A stretch of 64,000 nt of DNA. Origin: Monilinia fructicola. Its lineage: Eukaryota > Ascomycota > Leotiomycetes > Helotiales > Sclerotiniaceae. A program made the position numbers and the translations under genes. The stretch covers positions 1,646,501 to 1,710,500 of the forward strand of contig VICG01000007.1 of the NCBI GenBank assembly GCA_008692225.1, in the 5' to 3' direction. Positions 22,601 through 34,052 of the stretch are shown piece by piece; position 1 is the stretch's first letter, and every line of letters begins with the position of its first letter. The notes under the pieces are model-generated. The model was not told where the DNA came from. It did no database searches and saw only the letters and a list, made by a program, of their open reading frames with translations.

Positions 22601-25393
22601 TTGACTTTGACCACAGGGAACGTACTAGGGAGGTTAGGAAATGATCTATTTTGGTCGTACTGTAAAGCTTTTATTAATTCCACTCGAATGAGTTCTAACT
22701 TCACTCACGGCTCATTAGAAGAACCATCGCCGTACCTACCCAGTAGACTGTAGTGCAGTCATGTGTGTACGTCCAACCACCCCCGCAAAAAAGACACGAC
22801 GTCCATCTTATCTCCTTTCACATTCATTCATTCATTCATTCATTCATCAGATGAAATCTTGACGGTGTCAGCTGCGTAGTGAGATGCATCATAAACTAAG
22901 TTCTCTTTGACCACGACCCAGGGACGTATGTACGTAGAGCATGTCAAGAGAATGTGTCGACAGAGTAGGGATCTGTCACAGTCTTGGTGGGTTTTGGAGG
23001 ATAATTATCGTATTACGGGATTTCCCCTTGATCGCTTAGTTATATATAGATAGATTTTATAGATTCGTATAATCTAACATTTACCAGTTACTATTTACGA
23101 TTTATTTATTATTTATTATTTGTTATTTATTATATACTTACTAATAACTACCTATCTAGTAGATGTTCACTCTCTATCGTATTATAAAGTATGGTGTTGA
23201 TATTACGCCGTTAACCCTTGTGCCCTTTTACCTATATAATACTTCTTAATGTTTGTGTAAATTAATGATTTGGAGATGCAAGATAGAGTGCTCATTGTAT
23301 ACTCTGTAACCTTGGAACATGTAACCCATCATAAGGAATCAAATCAAATCAAAAGAAAAAAATATATCAAAAAAAACTCTAAGTGATGATTTCTCCATGT
23401 CAACAGGGCAACAGGGCAACAGAGCGACAGGGCAACGAAGTCTCAGATATTCTTCCGATGAATCAATCAATCGATCAATCCCTCTCTCGCCCCTTCTCAC
23501 GCTCTCACTAGAAAGGGCGAGGTGCCGGTGGGTGGTTGTGATATTGTGATATGGTGATACTGTGATACTGTGACACGGCATTGTTGTAAGATCTTACATG
23601 GTCTTGTTGCATCCTTTGTTGTAGATGCGAATCTACAGTCCGCCAGGGCTGTACAAGTACAGTCCTCCGTATAAATTTGTTCCTGGATGCGCGGGAAAGA
23701 TCCACGTTTTTCTCCGGTTTTTTTTCTGATCTCTCTCAATAAACTTGACCAAAATGAGAGATGGTCGGCAGGTACTATGTGCTAGTATGTAGGAGGGTGG
23801 ATTTCCCCCCAAGGGAGGGAATACGGGAGTATCGTGATCAAGGCTGCCGTCAAATCACCATCCAGGAGGGAAATTGAGAAGAGCCCGTCGAGATCTCTTC
23901 AGGAATTGATGGAAGGCTCCACGGTTTTGGCTATTGGATGGGTGAGATATGGAGATGTGTATACGTTGGATGCAGTATTGAGATCAGTCAATCAACATAG
24001 CATCCATCATATCATCATATCATCGTATCCATCACATCCATCATATATATACATCTTAATTTATTAGTTGCAACCTTAAAGAAGAAAGGATGACGATGGA
24101 AAGAAATGAATATCTACTTAGTTGGGTCAGGAGGAAGGAAGGTAGGTAGAAGACAAGGAATGACTGAATGAATGATATTCATAACCACCAACTGGCCATC
24201 CATCATCCATTGATGTCTAAGGAACAATTCAATTCAATTCAGTTCAGTTCAGTTCAGTTCACCTAAGCAGGCAGTTCAGTTAGATTTATTAATCCAATCC
24301 AATCCAACCCAATCCATTAAATCCTAATTCCACTCAATTCAATTCAATTCAATTCAAAATTAAATTAAAATTATCTCTTTTCTTTTCTTTTTTTTTCTTT
24401 TCCTCTCTTCCTCTTCTCTCTTCTCCTCTCTTCTCCTCTCCTCTCTTCTCTTAGATTATCATATCTTTTAAATCCTACCTAAATAGATCAATAAATAAAT
24501 AAATAAAATTAAAATACCTTCTTTACCTCTCCGTACGTATTTATTTATTTATTATATATTTTTTCTTTTCTTCTTTCTTATTTTATTAATTAATCCTCAA
24601 TTTGGTCTTTTCTTAATTTTCCAAGGTTCTTGGGCCCACTTTTCTAACCTTTAACCTCTCGTTTTAGCGTCCTCGTTCTTAGCAACGCCATCTTTGGGAC
24701 GAATCTCAACTCACATACCCACCTCCTCCTCATCTTTTGACGAATCTCTTTTTGGCCTCTTGGTCTCCCTCCCAAATACAATCCTCTTCCTTCAACAACA
24801 ACAACAACAACAACAACAACCTCCTCGACCTCGACCTCCACCACCACCACCTCCCTTCCTCTTTCAACCTTCTTTCTTGGTAGTAGATTCAGTTGCATGT
24901 CCGTATCACAGGGCTCTGCTTCTGATCTCTACCGTCCATTCCTTTAATACTAATCAATTTTATCACTCCTTTCTCATTGCCAATTTACGATTCAGTTATT
25001 CATCAATTTTCATCAATTTCACCCACTATTTCTGCCTTCTCATCTTTGCAGCCTCCGAATGTAGGTAGAGGACCCATTCCACTTTTATCATTTGCCTTTG
25101 GGGGACATTTATTTGAATGCATGCATGCATGGGTCGCAGGATGATGGATGGAAGAAGGGTGTACATGCTAACTAATTATCGCAGATTGGATTGTTGTCGT
25201 TGTGTCGCTCGTCTTCCTCGTTCCAGAATTCCAATCGAATAATTCTCTCGAATCATCATCATACATCTCAACTTATATTTTGGAACTGCGAGCGGTTTCG
25301 TCTTCAGTTACTTTTTTCAATTCCACTCAAAACATATGGTATTCTTCTAGGCTCTTGTCGGATTGTTGGTTGTCGACCCAATTTTTAGGCAAC
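19654..25393. other. Gene-poor spacer of 5.7 kb with microsatellites and a pyrimidine-rich promoter
   Basis: I find no convincing gene. Features are a G-rich patch near 20560, a GGATA array (22140-22178), TATATG/CCATCC low complexity (22255-22340), a CATT array (22820-22850), TTCA/ATTCA arrays (24221-24360), a long CT-rich tract (24370-24460) and a CAACAA/CCACCA stretch (24797-24855). The stretch 24370-25393 is probably promoter and leader of the gene starting at 25394. A leader intron 25061-25184 (GTAGGT ... GCTAAC ... GCAG) is plausible. Confidence 0.5.
24221..24360. repeat. Degenerate TTCAG/ATTCA microsatellites
   Basis: Runs of AATTC, AGTTC and ATCCA pentamers grade into one another, suggesting slippage expansion with interconversion of the unit. 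They lie about 1 kb upstream of the start at 25394. Confidence 0.8.
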
Positions 25394-28000
25394 ATGGCTA
25401 CCATATCAACAACTGCACAAAATGAAGTCAGCAACCCTTCACAACTTCCTACCTTTGTCTTTCCCGCAAGAGCATCGCCATCATCTGCCCCCGCATCACT
25501 CTCCAAAGCCTCCGGCCGACGCCCGATATCTATCCCCGCAGAATTGCCAAGTTTCTCCTTCAATCCTTCGACGCCAACATCTACCCTTTCTCCACCCATC
25601 TCGCCATGTTTCGCAAATTTCGATCTATCCAACTCCCCCAGAGCGGCTGGACATCGCAGAGGTACAAGTGAGTTTATAGGTGGAGATGGCAAGGTAGGCT
25701 CTAGCGCCGGCTTGATGAGCAAAAGTCCAACCCAAGGAGACAATGCTTTACCTCCGCCTAATCCAGGAAGGCGTGGCCATGTACATCGACGCTCCGCTGC
25801 TGTATCAGCACACGATATCAAGATGATCTTGAACCCTGCCGCCTCGAATACATCATCAATCCCACGAGGAGGATCTGCGCCAACTTCTCCATCTAGTCAT
25901 GAGCATCAACAAAACATACTCGGCCTAGCCAAGTCCTCCAGCAATGATGATGCCTCTCCTACCAGAGCCCTCAACCGTACCCGCGTGGGATTTTCGGATA
26001 ACGTGGAATTCATTCCCAGACCAGTGAGCGTGGTTTCAAGCGATACATCCAGTACAGTCACAATGCGCCCGTCTCACTCAGTATCAAATTCCCTGAGCTC
26101 AGTTGTATCTGGCGGAGCCTTGACTCCTCCAAGTAACTTCAGCCCTCCAAACAAGGATCTTCTCAGCCCGCCATCGCCCAATCTCCGAGGAGCTGATTCT
26201 CGGCCACGAACTGCAAGCGCGATTTTAGATCCGACAAACGATACGAATAGATCAGCAGATGCTTGTCCATCCTCCAAACGACGGGGATCTATGCCTTTAC
26301 TTGATGACATACAGGTTATCGCCCCTCCCAGCCCTCGAAAAAAGTGGACGTTTTTCGGACACGAGCCTGCGTCTGGTAGCTCTTCGCCCAACCGATCACG
26401 CCCTGTTAGTTCGACATCGATAGATAAAGAACATGAGACTAATGCATCCAATTTCTCGCCACCAAGTCCCAAATTTGACATAATAGACGTCCATCATATG
26501 TCGACCATCGAACCTTCAAGTTCCCGAAGGTCTTCGATCTCAAGAAAATCCGGCAAGAAACAAAAGAAGGTCAAATCATGGGCAGGATCGATACTGTCAA
26601 GGAAATCCCGTAGCCGGGGCCAGAAAAAGAAGGGAGGCCGACGTTCTGCAACGCCCCCTACGCGTCCCTACACAGCAATGAGTGATTCTGCAGCACTTGA
26701 TCTTGATATTCAACCACTACCTGTCCATGCTGAAGCATCCCCCGCCACTGAGCAACAAGACTTTGCATCATGGAAACCAAGACAGACTTCTCCACCTGAT
26801 GACGATGCTATGAGTCCGATTATTGACCTGGATGCCGCTCTTGGTCCTTTCAATACCCCTTCCTCCTATGGCGCCGAGTGGGAATCGTCACAAAAGACAT
26901 CATCCAAGAGAAGAATGCATAGTGCGGCAGGTATGGGAGGATTTATAGGACCGGGTATGCATTACCATCGAAGAGCCGAAAGTGCCCCTGAGATGGTTCC
27001 ATTTGAAAACCGATTCGGCATACATCGTCTTGGTAGCAGCTCCACCATGGCTGACGTATTTGAAGAAGATGAGGAAGATGATGAGTGGGAGGACACGAAG
27101 GCGTCATCAGACAAAGATTCTTTGACTAGGACTGAAGATGATGACCCCAACGCCCTAGGTATCGACATTAAGGTTATCGAGGTGGAGGCATCCAACAGCG
27201 AAAAGAATATGGATTGGGCAGTTGAAGAGTCACAGGGCATCAAGCAGAAGAGCAGTGGACCCAGTGAAAGTGAACCCAAAAGCATCAGTGCGAGCTTGAA
27301 ATCCGACCACTCCCTTACGTCTTTGCAGGATGAGCCAATCATGGAAGAAGAATCTGTTAGTCCAATTGAAATTGCAGATGACTCCATCCCTCCCAGACCC
27401 GATTCAGGCGCACAATCTTCGGAATCCACTGCTACTCCACCCTTCCGCCCACGACCGGCCAAAGATCTAGCACCCGTTGAGATCAATCCTTTCTCGTTGC
27501 AGCCTGCGTATCTTTCACCGAACAGTCCTCACTCAACGGTCTACTCATCGTTTCCATCTCCCAGGTCACCATTTTCATACGATACACAGCGTATATCTAC
27601 GGCTCCATCGTCGATTGGAGATGAAAATGCCTTCCAGTCCTTACTACTTGGCGAGCCCGGACCGGAATTGAGAATGTCTGTCGATGATGTTCCATCGTTG
27701 ACAAGTAGCAATTCTACAATGACCAAAGAAAGCGGGGCAAATCCGGGTTTCAGATTTCGGGATGGCCAACGCTCGGTCTCTGTTTCTGCTGCCAGTGGCC
27801 CAACTCGCAAACGCTCTAGCATGGCTAGCTTGTCACGCTTGATAAGCAGTTCTCATGGTGAGAGAAGCAAATTATCTATCGAGTCTCGTGCCCCCAGCAA
27901 TCCCGAAATGGAGAGAAAGGATAAGGGAAACAAGGGTAGCAAACGAATCAGTCGTATGATTCAATTCTTCAAGCCTAAGCAAACCAAAGAGTCTACTTGA
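25394..28000 (+). CDS. Large Ser/Pro-rich conserved fungal protein ('cell wall proline rich protein' type)
   Basis: One exon of 868 residues from the ATG at 25394 (context aacATGG; no in-frame ATG upstream). The protein is largely disordered and rich in Ser, Pro and basic patches, but with ordered-looking islands: AAGHRRGTSEFIGGDG, GHVHRRSAAVSAHDIKMIL, RVGFSDNVEFIPRPVS, PRKKWTFFGHEP, KKVKSWAGSILSRKSRSR and YHRRAESAPEMVPFE. The C terminus is strongly basic (SKRISRMIQFFKPKQT). These islands are, as I recall, conserved in a fungal family usually labelled cell wall proline-rich protein, although there is no signal peptide or GPI signal here. That label is therefore doubtful. Many S/T-P and RxxS sites suggest an intracellular phospho-regulated scaffold, which is inference. 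An acidic stretch (EEDEEDDEWED) lies in the middle. Confidence 0.8.
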   Translation: MATISTTAQNEVSNPSQLPTFVFPARASPSSAPASLSKASGRRPISIPAELPSFSFNPSTPTSTLSPPISPCFANFDLSNSPRAAGHRRGTSEFIGGDGKVGSSAGLMSKSPTQGDNALPPPNPGRRGHVHRRSAAVSAHDIKMILNPAASNTSSIPRGGSAPTSPSSHEHQQNILGLAKSSSNDDASPTRALNRTRVGFSDNVEFIPRPVSVVSSDTSSTVTMRPSHSVSNSLSSVVSGGALTPPSNFSPPNKDLLSPPSPNLRGADSRPRTASAILDPTNDTNRSADACPSSKRRGSMPLLDDIQVIAPPSPRKKWTFFGHEPASGSSSPNRSRPVSSTSIDKEHETNASNFSPPSPKFDIIDVHHMSTIEPSSSRRSSISRKSGKKQKKVKSWAGSILSRKSRSRGQKKKGGRRSATPPTRPYTAMSDSAALDLDIQPLPVHAEASPATEQQDFASWKPRQTSPPDDDAMSPIIDLDAALGPFNTPSSYGAEWESSQKTSSKRRMHSAAGMGGFIGPGMHYHRRAESAPEMVPFENRFGIHRLGSSSTMADVFEEDEEDDEWEDTKASSDKDSLTRTEDDDPNALGIDIKVIEVEASNSEKNMDWAVEESQGIKQKSSGPSESEPKSISASLKSDHSLTSLQDEPIMEEESVSPIEIADDSIPPRPDSGAQSSESTATPPFRPRPAKDLAPVEINPFSLQPAYLSPNSPHSTVYSSFPSPRSPFSYDTQRISTAPSSIGDENAFQSLLLGEPGPELRMSVDDVPSLTSSNSTMTKESGANPGFRFRDGQRSVSVSAASGPTRKRSSMASLSRLISSSHGERSKLSIESRAPSNPEMERKDKGNKGSKRISRMIQFFKPKQTKEST

Positions 28001-29374
28001 TCGTTGCTTGTGCTGTACCAATTAATTTTTTCCCGATCTTCATCCCCACCATCACACAATTACACACATCGAGCGGTAGCATCCGACCCACCACCTTTGT
28101 GACGCGAACTCGGTACATATGACTGGAACGATAATTTGTCCTCATTGATATACACATGAATGAACATGGACGAGTTTAATGGGCATCTTTCCATATCTTA
28201 AGACCAATTGACATGATATTTGGCATCCTATTTTTTCGAGCTTCTTTGGTTTATACCTTGGCAGAGCACTTTGTACTTTTGGGCGAGATTTCGGCGTTCT
28301 TCAGATTTCAACAGGCGCGATACAGAAGAATAACTTTAACTACACTGCTGCACATGCATCTAGATTTCCCACCGGAATTTGGAAAGACTCTTGCATTTAG
28401 GACAAGATTTGCGCGTGGCTAGTTTCGAAACGTTCTCTTATTTTAATGATAAAGCTGGGTATGGGGGATAGCATGAAGATGATTTAGTCTTTGCTTTGGA
28501 TTCCGCTTCACTTGCTTTGACCTCTGGGTGCGCGGGAAGGAAGAGTAAACTTTTCATTTCGATCATGGAATTTCACAAATAGGAATTTAAAGGAAGGAGT
28601 GGTTACATCTGCTGGTGCAGGGCGCAAATATCTATCTCAGATAAGAAACGTATTCCTCGTCATCATGAGAGATAGAGCGAAATGATGGGTTTCAAGAAGG
28701 GTGGCATGTCTGTAGCTAGTAGACTGCCAGAGCACTCATACTGAAGTATGGTTGATGCAACTAACATAATGAATATACTGAAATCAAACAACAAACATTC
28801 TTTTGTGCATAAAAAGAGGTTGAGGTATCTGTGTGATGTATATGACTATATGAAGTATTATTGTCATAATTTAGATATTGGATAGAGATGAATATTGAAG
28901 AAAACTTCATATCACAATGACCCCCGATTGAAATTGATGTTGCTATGGAAAAAGAAGACGAATACCTAGGTAATCAAGGATAACATCATTTACATTCAGC
29001 CTCGCCTTGCCTTGCCTTGTGTACTAACTAGCCTCGACCTCGGCAATCAAAAAGTGATGTGCTTGCTCTCGAGGTCAAGTTCCGAGTTTCTCAAGTCGCA
29101 GATATAATTTTCTTCATCTCGGGGCACCAATAACTTGCTGCCACGATACCACGAACTTATCACAATTCACGACGATCTTTCTAGATTTTGACTTGTTGGT
29201 TTGTGCGGGTTTAGAGCTTCATCCTGAGGTCTGCGTCCACGATAGCTTCTATTTCCACCGCCGCGTTCTCAAACCGCCTTCATTCGACCACGAAATCTAT
29301 TCTCGAGCTTCAAAAGATATTTATATCTCATCGCACATCATATCTCATTCGGTCGCGTCGCACATTAAACCAGC
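28001..29374. other. Intergenic region, no gene seen
   Basis: Short open frames only. The right end, about 29150-29374, is the likely promoter and leader of the E2 gene. No repeats of note. Confidence 0.6.
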
Positions 29375-29878
29375 ATGTCTCGCTCCCCAACTAAAAGAAT
29401 CCTCACCGAACTTTCCGCCTACAACAACTCTCCCCCATCACCCTCACAAACCGGTCTCGTTTCTTTAGTTCCCTCTCCCTCCTCTCTCCTAACCCTCTCC
29501 GCCATCCTTCAATGTCCGTCTTCCTCCTCTCCATCTCTCGGGTACCTCGGCGGTCGCTGGTTACTCTCGATAACCCTCCCTCCCAATTATCCGATCGGCG
29601 CTCCGAAAATAAAATTTGTGACAAGAATTTGTCATCCGAATGTTAAGTGGGAGACGGGAGAGATCTGTCTTGATGTACTCGGGGATAAGTGGACGCCGGT
29701 TTTGGGGGTTGTGGGTGCGTTGGAGTGTGTAGGGGCTCTGGTGGCTGGGGGCGGGGACGAGACGAGTCCGTTGAATGTGGAGATTGCTAAGCTGAGGGGA
29801 ATGGGTGATGTGATGGGGGCGAGGGCGTTGGTTGGGTGGTGGTGTGCGGAGGAGAGGTTTGAGGGGGAGTTGGAGTAG
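29375..29878 (+). CDS. PEX4: Ubiquitin-conjugating enzyme E2, probably peroxisomal Pex4
   Basis: An uninterrupted 167-residue frame. The UBC fold is visible: N-terminal helix SPTKRILTELSAYN, the sheet GRWLLSITLPPNYPIGAPKI, the HPN motif at 87-89 and the active-site Cys98 in TGEICLDVLGDKWTPVLGV. The W-T-P after the catalytic Cys is standard for E2s. The insertions and the Ser/Pro-rich stretch between strands 1 and 2 resemble fungal Pex4 (Ubc10) rather than Ubc4/5-type enzymes. Pex4 ubiquitinates the import receptor Pex5 on a conserved Cys so it can be extracted from the peroxisomal membrane, and is held there by Pex22. The E2 call is firm; the Pex4 assignment is a judgement from overall pattern and could be another divergent E2. 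Confidence 0.8.
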   Translation: MSRSPTKRILTELSAYNNSPPSPSQTGLVSLVPSPSSLLTLSAILQCPSSSSPSLGYLGGRWLLSITLPPNYPIGAPKIKFVTRICHPNVKWETGEICLDVLGDKWTPVLGVVGALECVGALVAGGGDETSPLNVEIAKLRGMGDVMGARALVGWWCAEERFEGELE

Positions 29879-31705
29879 GGTTTGAGGGAGGAGGGAGGAG
29901 GGAGGGAGAGGGAATGGTAGAATTGGTGGAGCGAATGTGGGAATGGATTCGGTATAGAATGTGAAGGGTTGGCAGATTGCATATTACAATGCTCATGCGC
30001 CACGGCAGCATGCGACTTGCTTTCGAATAACTTCTCATATCCAACTTTCCCACAGAACAACGAATCCGAAATCGATTTACCTCGATATCAGATCTCTCTC
30101 GAACCTCTCAAGCATCACCTACTTACCTCGACATACCTATGTAGGTACGCCCATACGAAAATTTACGAGTATGGAATAATTTGAATGATATTTGGAGTTT
30201 CATTAGCATGGCGTTTTGAGTTTCATATCAGCGATTTTCATGTCGAGAAGAGTTACAAGCGTCTACATTATAAATACCGTGAGCATGATGGGGAGAAATA
30301 AGAGTCATGGGGTTTCTTACAGATACAAATCGACAGGTTCACAAGTGATTAGATGAAGTCTATCACATATTCATATATAGAAGAATAATGATGATAACGA
30401 AGAGGAAATTATCAACCTTAACATTTAACCCGATACAATAAACTAACATTATCACCCTAGGTAATTCATGGGCTATGGATGGTACAATATATATCGATGT
30501 ATGCAAACAGATTATACAAATTACAATAACGCGGGGGTTAGGAATCGAAAGATCACAGACTCAAAGTTCATTCTTGATTCGGAGTTTCATCAATTGCCCG
30601 CCCCTCATTCATTCTTATTCCTCTTCATTCTATCCACCATTCCCTTGTAAATGTATTATACTTTCGTTATCGTGATATCATCACATTCACGCACATTCAC
30701 TATGGAATGAAGGTGGGATTCTTCTGTTGTTTCTTTCGTTTTGTTCGCATCTTTGTTTTGTCTCTGATGAAGGTTAACCTGGGAGAGTCATGAAAGATAA
30801 TCAATTAGAATGATATAGACAATTACTCGAGTATCATGGATGTATATATCCATATGTATACTAGGTATATATCCTTGAGTTTCTAAGCGAAGCTAAAGTA
30901 CCTATTAGGTATCTACATATTGCATTCAAGTGAATGTGACGACTAGATACTTATTTACTGCACTCTACGTACTATTCCTAGAAACTCGTTCTAAAATGAA
31001 TTTTCCTCACGTCCGTCAGTCAATCGTTCACAAAGACCTTCCAATCCCAAAAGCAAAGAGTTAGATTAATGATCATCAAAGTTGCTAGGCAAATTGCTTT
31101 TCGAAAGGTTATTCGAAATTTTTCCAGAAGGGCGAACTTTAAATACTACAACTATCCTTACTATCCACGTTTCTATCCAATCCACGTTACTCTCCATGTT
31201 CATATCCACGTCCTCTCAAATTCTATCGTGATGCTACTTGCAAACTTTATACGCGCATGCTGTTATAAAGGCTCGTGGTTCCTCGGGCTTGGGGGAGAGC
31301 GTTTGCTTTCTCGTCTTATTGACTTCTTGACGTTCATTTTTGGGGGATTTATTGCTGTTGGTTGCTTGGGACGTTCTTTGTTATATACTAGATATACTAG
31401 ATATATAGACGGTGTCTCTTTTGCCGTTTTCCTCATCGTACTCGAGGGGTTTGGTGCGTTGAATGGTTATATCCTGGTGCCTTACCTTACTTCGATCTAC
31501 TTCGACCCATCTTATCCCCAATCGCATACTGAACTGCACACGATCCTTCTACCTAACCTCACGCTTGATCTTACATTTAACGTGACACCTAACTCACACG
31601 CTCCCCAACTACACTCCAGGTACCCCATCCTACCCCATACCTAAAGCCAGCCTCCACCACTCCTCTAACTTACAAATTCAGCAATCAGCAAGCAACACAT
31701 CAACC
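29879..31705. other. Intergenic region, no gene seen
   Basis: Holds the E2 3' flank and AT-rich spacer. A 191-codon frame at 31069-31644 starts with hydrophobic, aromatic-rich sequence of irregular composition and has no supporting motif; I leave it out. The 31640-31705 stretch is the leader of the next small gene. Confidence 0.5.
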
Positions 31706-31843
31706 ATGTCACCAAGAGCCATCACAGGATTGGCTGTCACAGCAGTCATCACCTTGACTATCGCTGCAGTCTGGTTTCAGTCTTGCAGCAAGAGAAAATT
31801 GGAAAAGGAAATGGCTGCTATGAGACAACAACAGTATCCCTAG
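31706..31843 (+). CDS. 45-residue single-pass membrane protein
   Basis: A compact frame, MSPRAITGLAVTAVITLTIA and then AVWFQSCSKRKLEKEMAAMR, ends in a Gln-rich tip. It is one transmembrane helix (about residues 6-25) followed by a basic amphipathic helix. The start context (caaccATGT) is good, and pyrimidine/adenine-rich leader sequence precedes it. This architecture is like small inner-mitochondrial or ER membrane subunits and assembly factors. I do not recognise the family. A second protein of the same architecture lies 1.4 kb downstream on the same strand. Too short for most gene finders, so it may be unannotated. Confidence 0.55.
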   Translation: MSPRAITGLAVTAVITLTIAAVWFQSCSKRKLEKEMAAMRQQQYP

Positions 31844-33089
31844 TGTGGCTCTCTTTTTTTTCTCTTGCCTTTGTGAATATGCTGATTGGGGATTGTGGAG
31901 TTATGGGCTTGGGGACTGAATATACGGGTCATGATTGATTTTTCTTGTTGGGGATTTTGTTTGGGGGATTTGAAGGTTTTGAGGTTTTTTGTTGGTGTAG
32001 GTGTGAGGTGTGAGGTGTGAGGTGTGAGGTGGGTTGTGTTAATGGGATGGGTTGATGGATTAATGTGATGGGTGATGAGTGATGGGTTACCGAAATTCTG
32101 GAACAATGGCATGGTGAAAAGGGGCGGGAAGATAAAGATCCCCCTCATATCTCTCTCTGGCCTTGATATCGGAGCAAGAAATCACCGCCACGATAAAATC
32201 CAAAGTAATATTCTCCACGCGCCCATGTCATCCATCAAAACATCCCAAATCGACTTCACAGCTCTGCATCCAGTCATTCATACAACCAGCACACGCCAGT
32301 GAATACCATTACCCACCCCATACGCCCCCCCCCCCAAGCGCAATCTCAGAGTCATAAGTATGACTCCCATTATGAATCAACCAACAGAACAGTCACATCA
32401 TCCACCCGCAGCTAGCTGCATAAATTCTCTCGCTTCTTCCTCGGAATCATCAGAATCCTATATCGACGCTTTGTGAAGTTGAACTGCGACTACATCTTTA
32501 TTCGATCTTGCACGCACTTCTGTGAATCCTTTTTCGTCTTTTGGAACCTATCATACTCTTTCTCATTGACTGTTTGTTGACTGTTGACTGTTGACTGTTG
32601 ACTGTTGTTTATTCGAAGCGTCACAGAGTTCGATCAGCACGACTCCGAATCTTCTCTTCTCCTCTCCTCTCTTCCCACCCTACCCTACCCTACCCCACCG
32701 GATCCCATCCAGATATCACACGCACACGTCAAGAGTTGGTACGCGTCCCCGGCATTCTCGAAATCCATCCGTCCGTCCATCCATCCATCCATCCACCCAT
32801 TTGAATCCATCCCCAACTCACCCTACAGCAGCATCATACAACAGGATCCCCAGACGTGGAAACTGTGCATCGCAATCAACACGCACGGTGCTTTTCCTTC
32901 GCCCTTCCTGCCCTCTCAGCCCTCGCAGTCTCGAGGCTCGCAAAGCTTCTCTCGCTTCTCTTCTCTTCTCGCTTCGCTTCGCCATCCACATCGTCCACAT
33001 CCTTCTTCCCTCCACCCCGCAAAACACCACACGACATCACATCACATATCCAGACCGCGATTTCGTTTTACATATCGCCCCCATCGTCG

Positions 33090-33141
<52 letters not shown>

Positions 33142-33224
33142 AATCATAATCATCTAGTATCTCCAGGTACAGACACCACTTCCCCCCTCCCCCAGATAAC
33201 CCACCCCTAACCCCAACTAGCACC
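31844..33224. other. Intergenic region with microsatellite-rich leader
   Basis: Contains GTGTGAG repeats (32000-32030), a TGACTGT repeat (32575-32605), CCAT repeats (32770-32795) and a CAT array (33084-33152). Overlapping frames at 32591-33210 in all three phases are low-complexity and rejected. The right part is probably the leader of the gene at 33225. Confidence 0.5.
33084..33152. repeat. (CAT)n microsatellite
   Basis: About twenty near-perfect copies, ending 73 bp before the small ORF start at 33225 and so probably transcribed in its leader. Confidence 0.95.
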
Positions 33225-33392
33225 ATGCCAGTCGACGCCAACAAAGTCGTGGTCATCACCATGGGAGTCATCCTCGGCATCATAGCCCTCGCGAGCATAA
33301 CCTTTCGCGTGATGGGTCATTTCAGACACAAGAGAGCAATGGAAAGTGCAAGGGCGAGGGCGAATGTGAGGGGAGCAGGGGCTGGGTGTTAA
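33225..33392 (+). CDS. 55-residue single-pass membrane protein
   Basis: Reads MPVDANKVVVITMGVILGII, then ALASITFRVMGHFRHKRAME and an Ala/Arg/Gly tail ending in Cys. One transmembrane helix spans about residues 8-26, followed by a strongly basic helix. The start context caccATGC is good. The layout (short lumenal/intermembrane N terminus, one helix, basic tail) matches the 45-residue protein at 31706 though sequences are not clearly homologous. No family recognised. A small mitochondrial or ER membrane subunit is plausible, not shown. Confidence 0.55.
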   Translation: MPVDANKVVVITMGVILGIIALASITFRVMGHFRHKRAMESARARANVRGAGAGC

Positions 33393-34019
33393 GCAGAACG
33401 CTTTCTTCGAGAAGCAGAGCATTTTTCGCTCCGACGTGTAAAATCTGTGGATGAAAGGATAGGAGTTGGGGATCGAAGGTGATGGATCTGGCATCCATTG
33501 AGCATTTTGGTTATCCCGTAAGGCTAGGCTTGCAATGACGTTATGACATTTTCGAATCTGAGAGTATCCGCGTTGAAGTCGTGAGGCTGTACGTGTTGAT
33601 GTTTGTTTGTTGCGTTGGATGAGAGATTTGAGATACGGGGGGGGACACGATGTGTGTTCGTGTCGGTGGGAGGGGAGGGAAGTGAGTGGTAAGTTTGTTG
33701 GAGTCTCCAGGATCGTGAGCTAGGTGGTAATCCTTTGAGTCGGATTTGGGAAATTGAATTGAAGAGTGCATCACCACGTGCATCACCACGTGCATCTCAA
33801 GACAGATCACCGCCGTGGTAGGTCAAGCACAAAGATTCTACTTGACCCTCGCACAATCTCTCAAGAAGCGACAACCAACCCCCAAGAGCAATGAAAGAAC
33901 CATCCGTGATCGATTGATCCTTCGACCGGAAAGCCCGCTGGCAAGCGGTGCACCATTCGCTGATCGTAGCGTACCATCGCACCGTGACCTTTAGTGATGA
34001 GCGAGATGTAGCTTTCATA

Positions 34020-34052
<33 letters not shown>

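Noticed and set aside
32591..33210. Frames of 188-201 codons in all three plus-strand phases
   Set aside because: They exist because microsatellites (CCAT, CAT) lack stops in any frame; the real coding start is the small gene at 33225.
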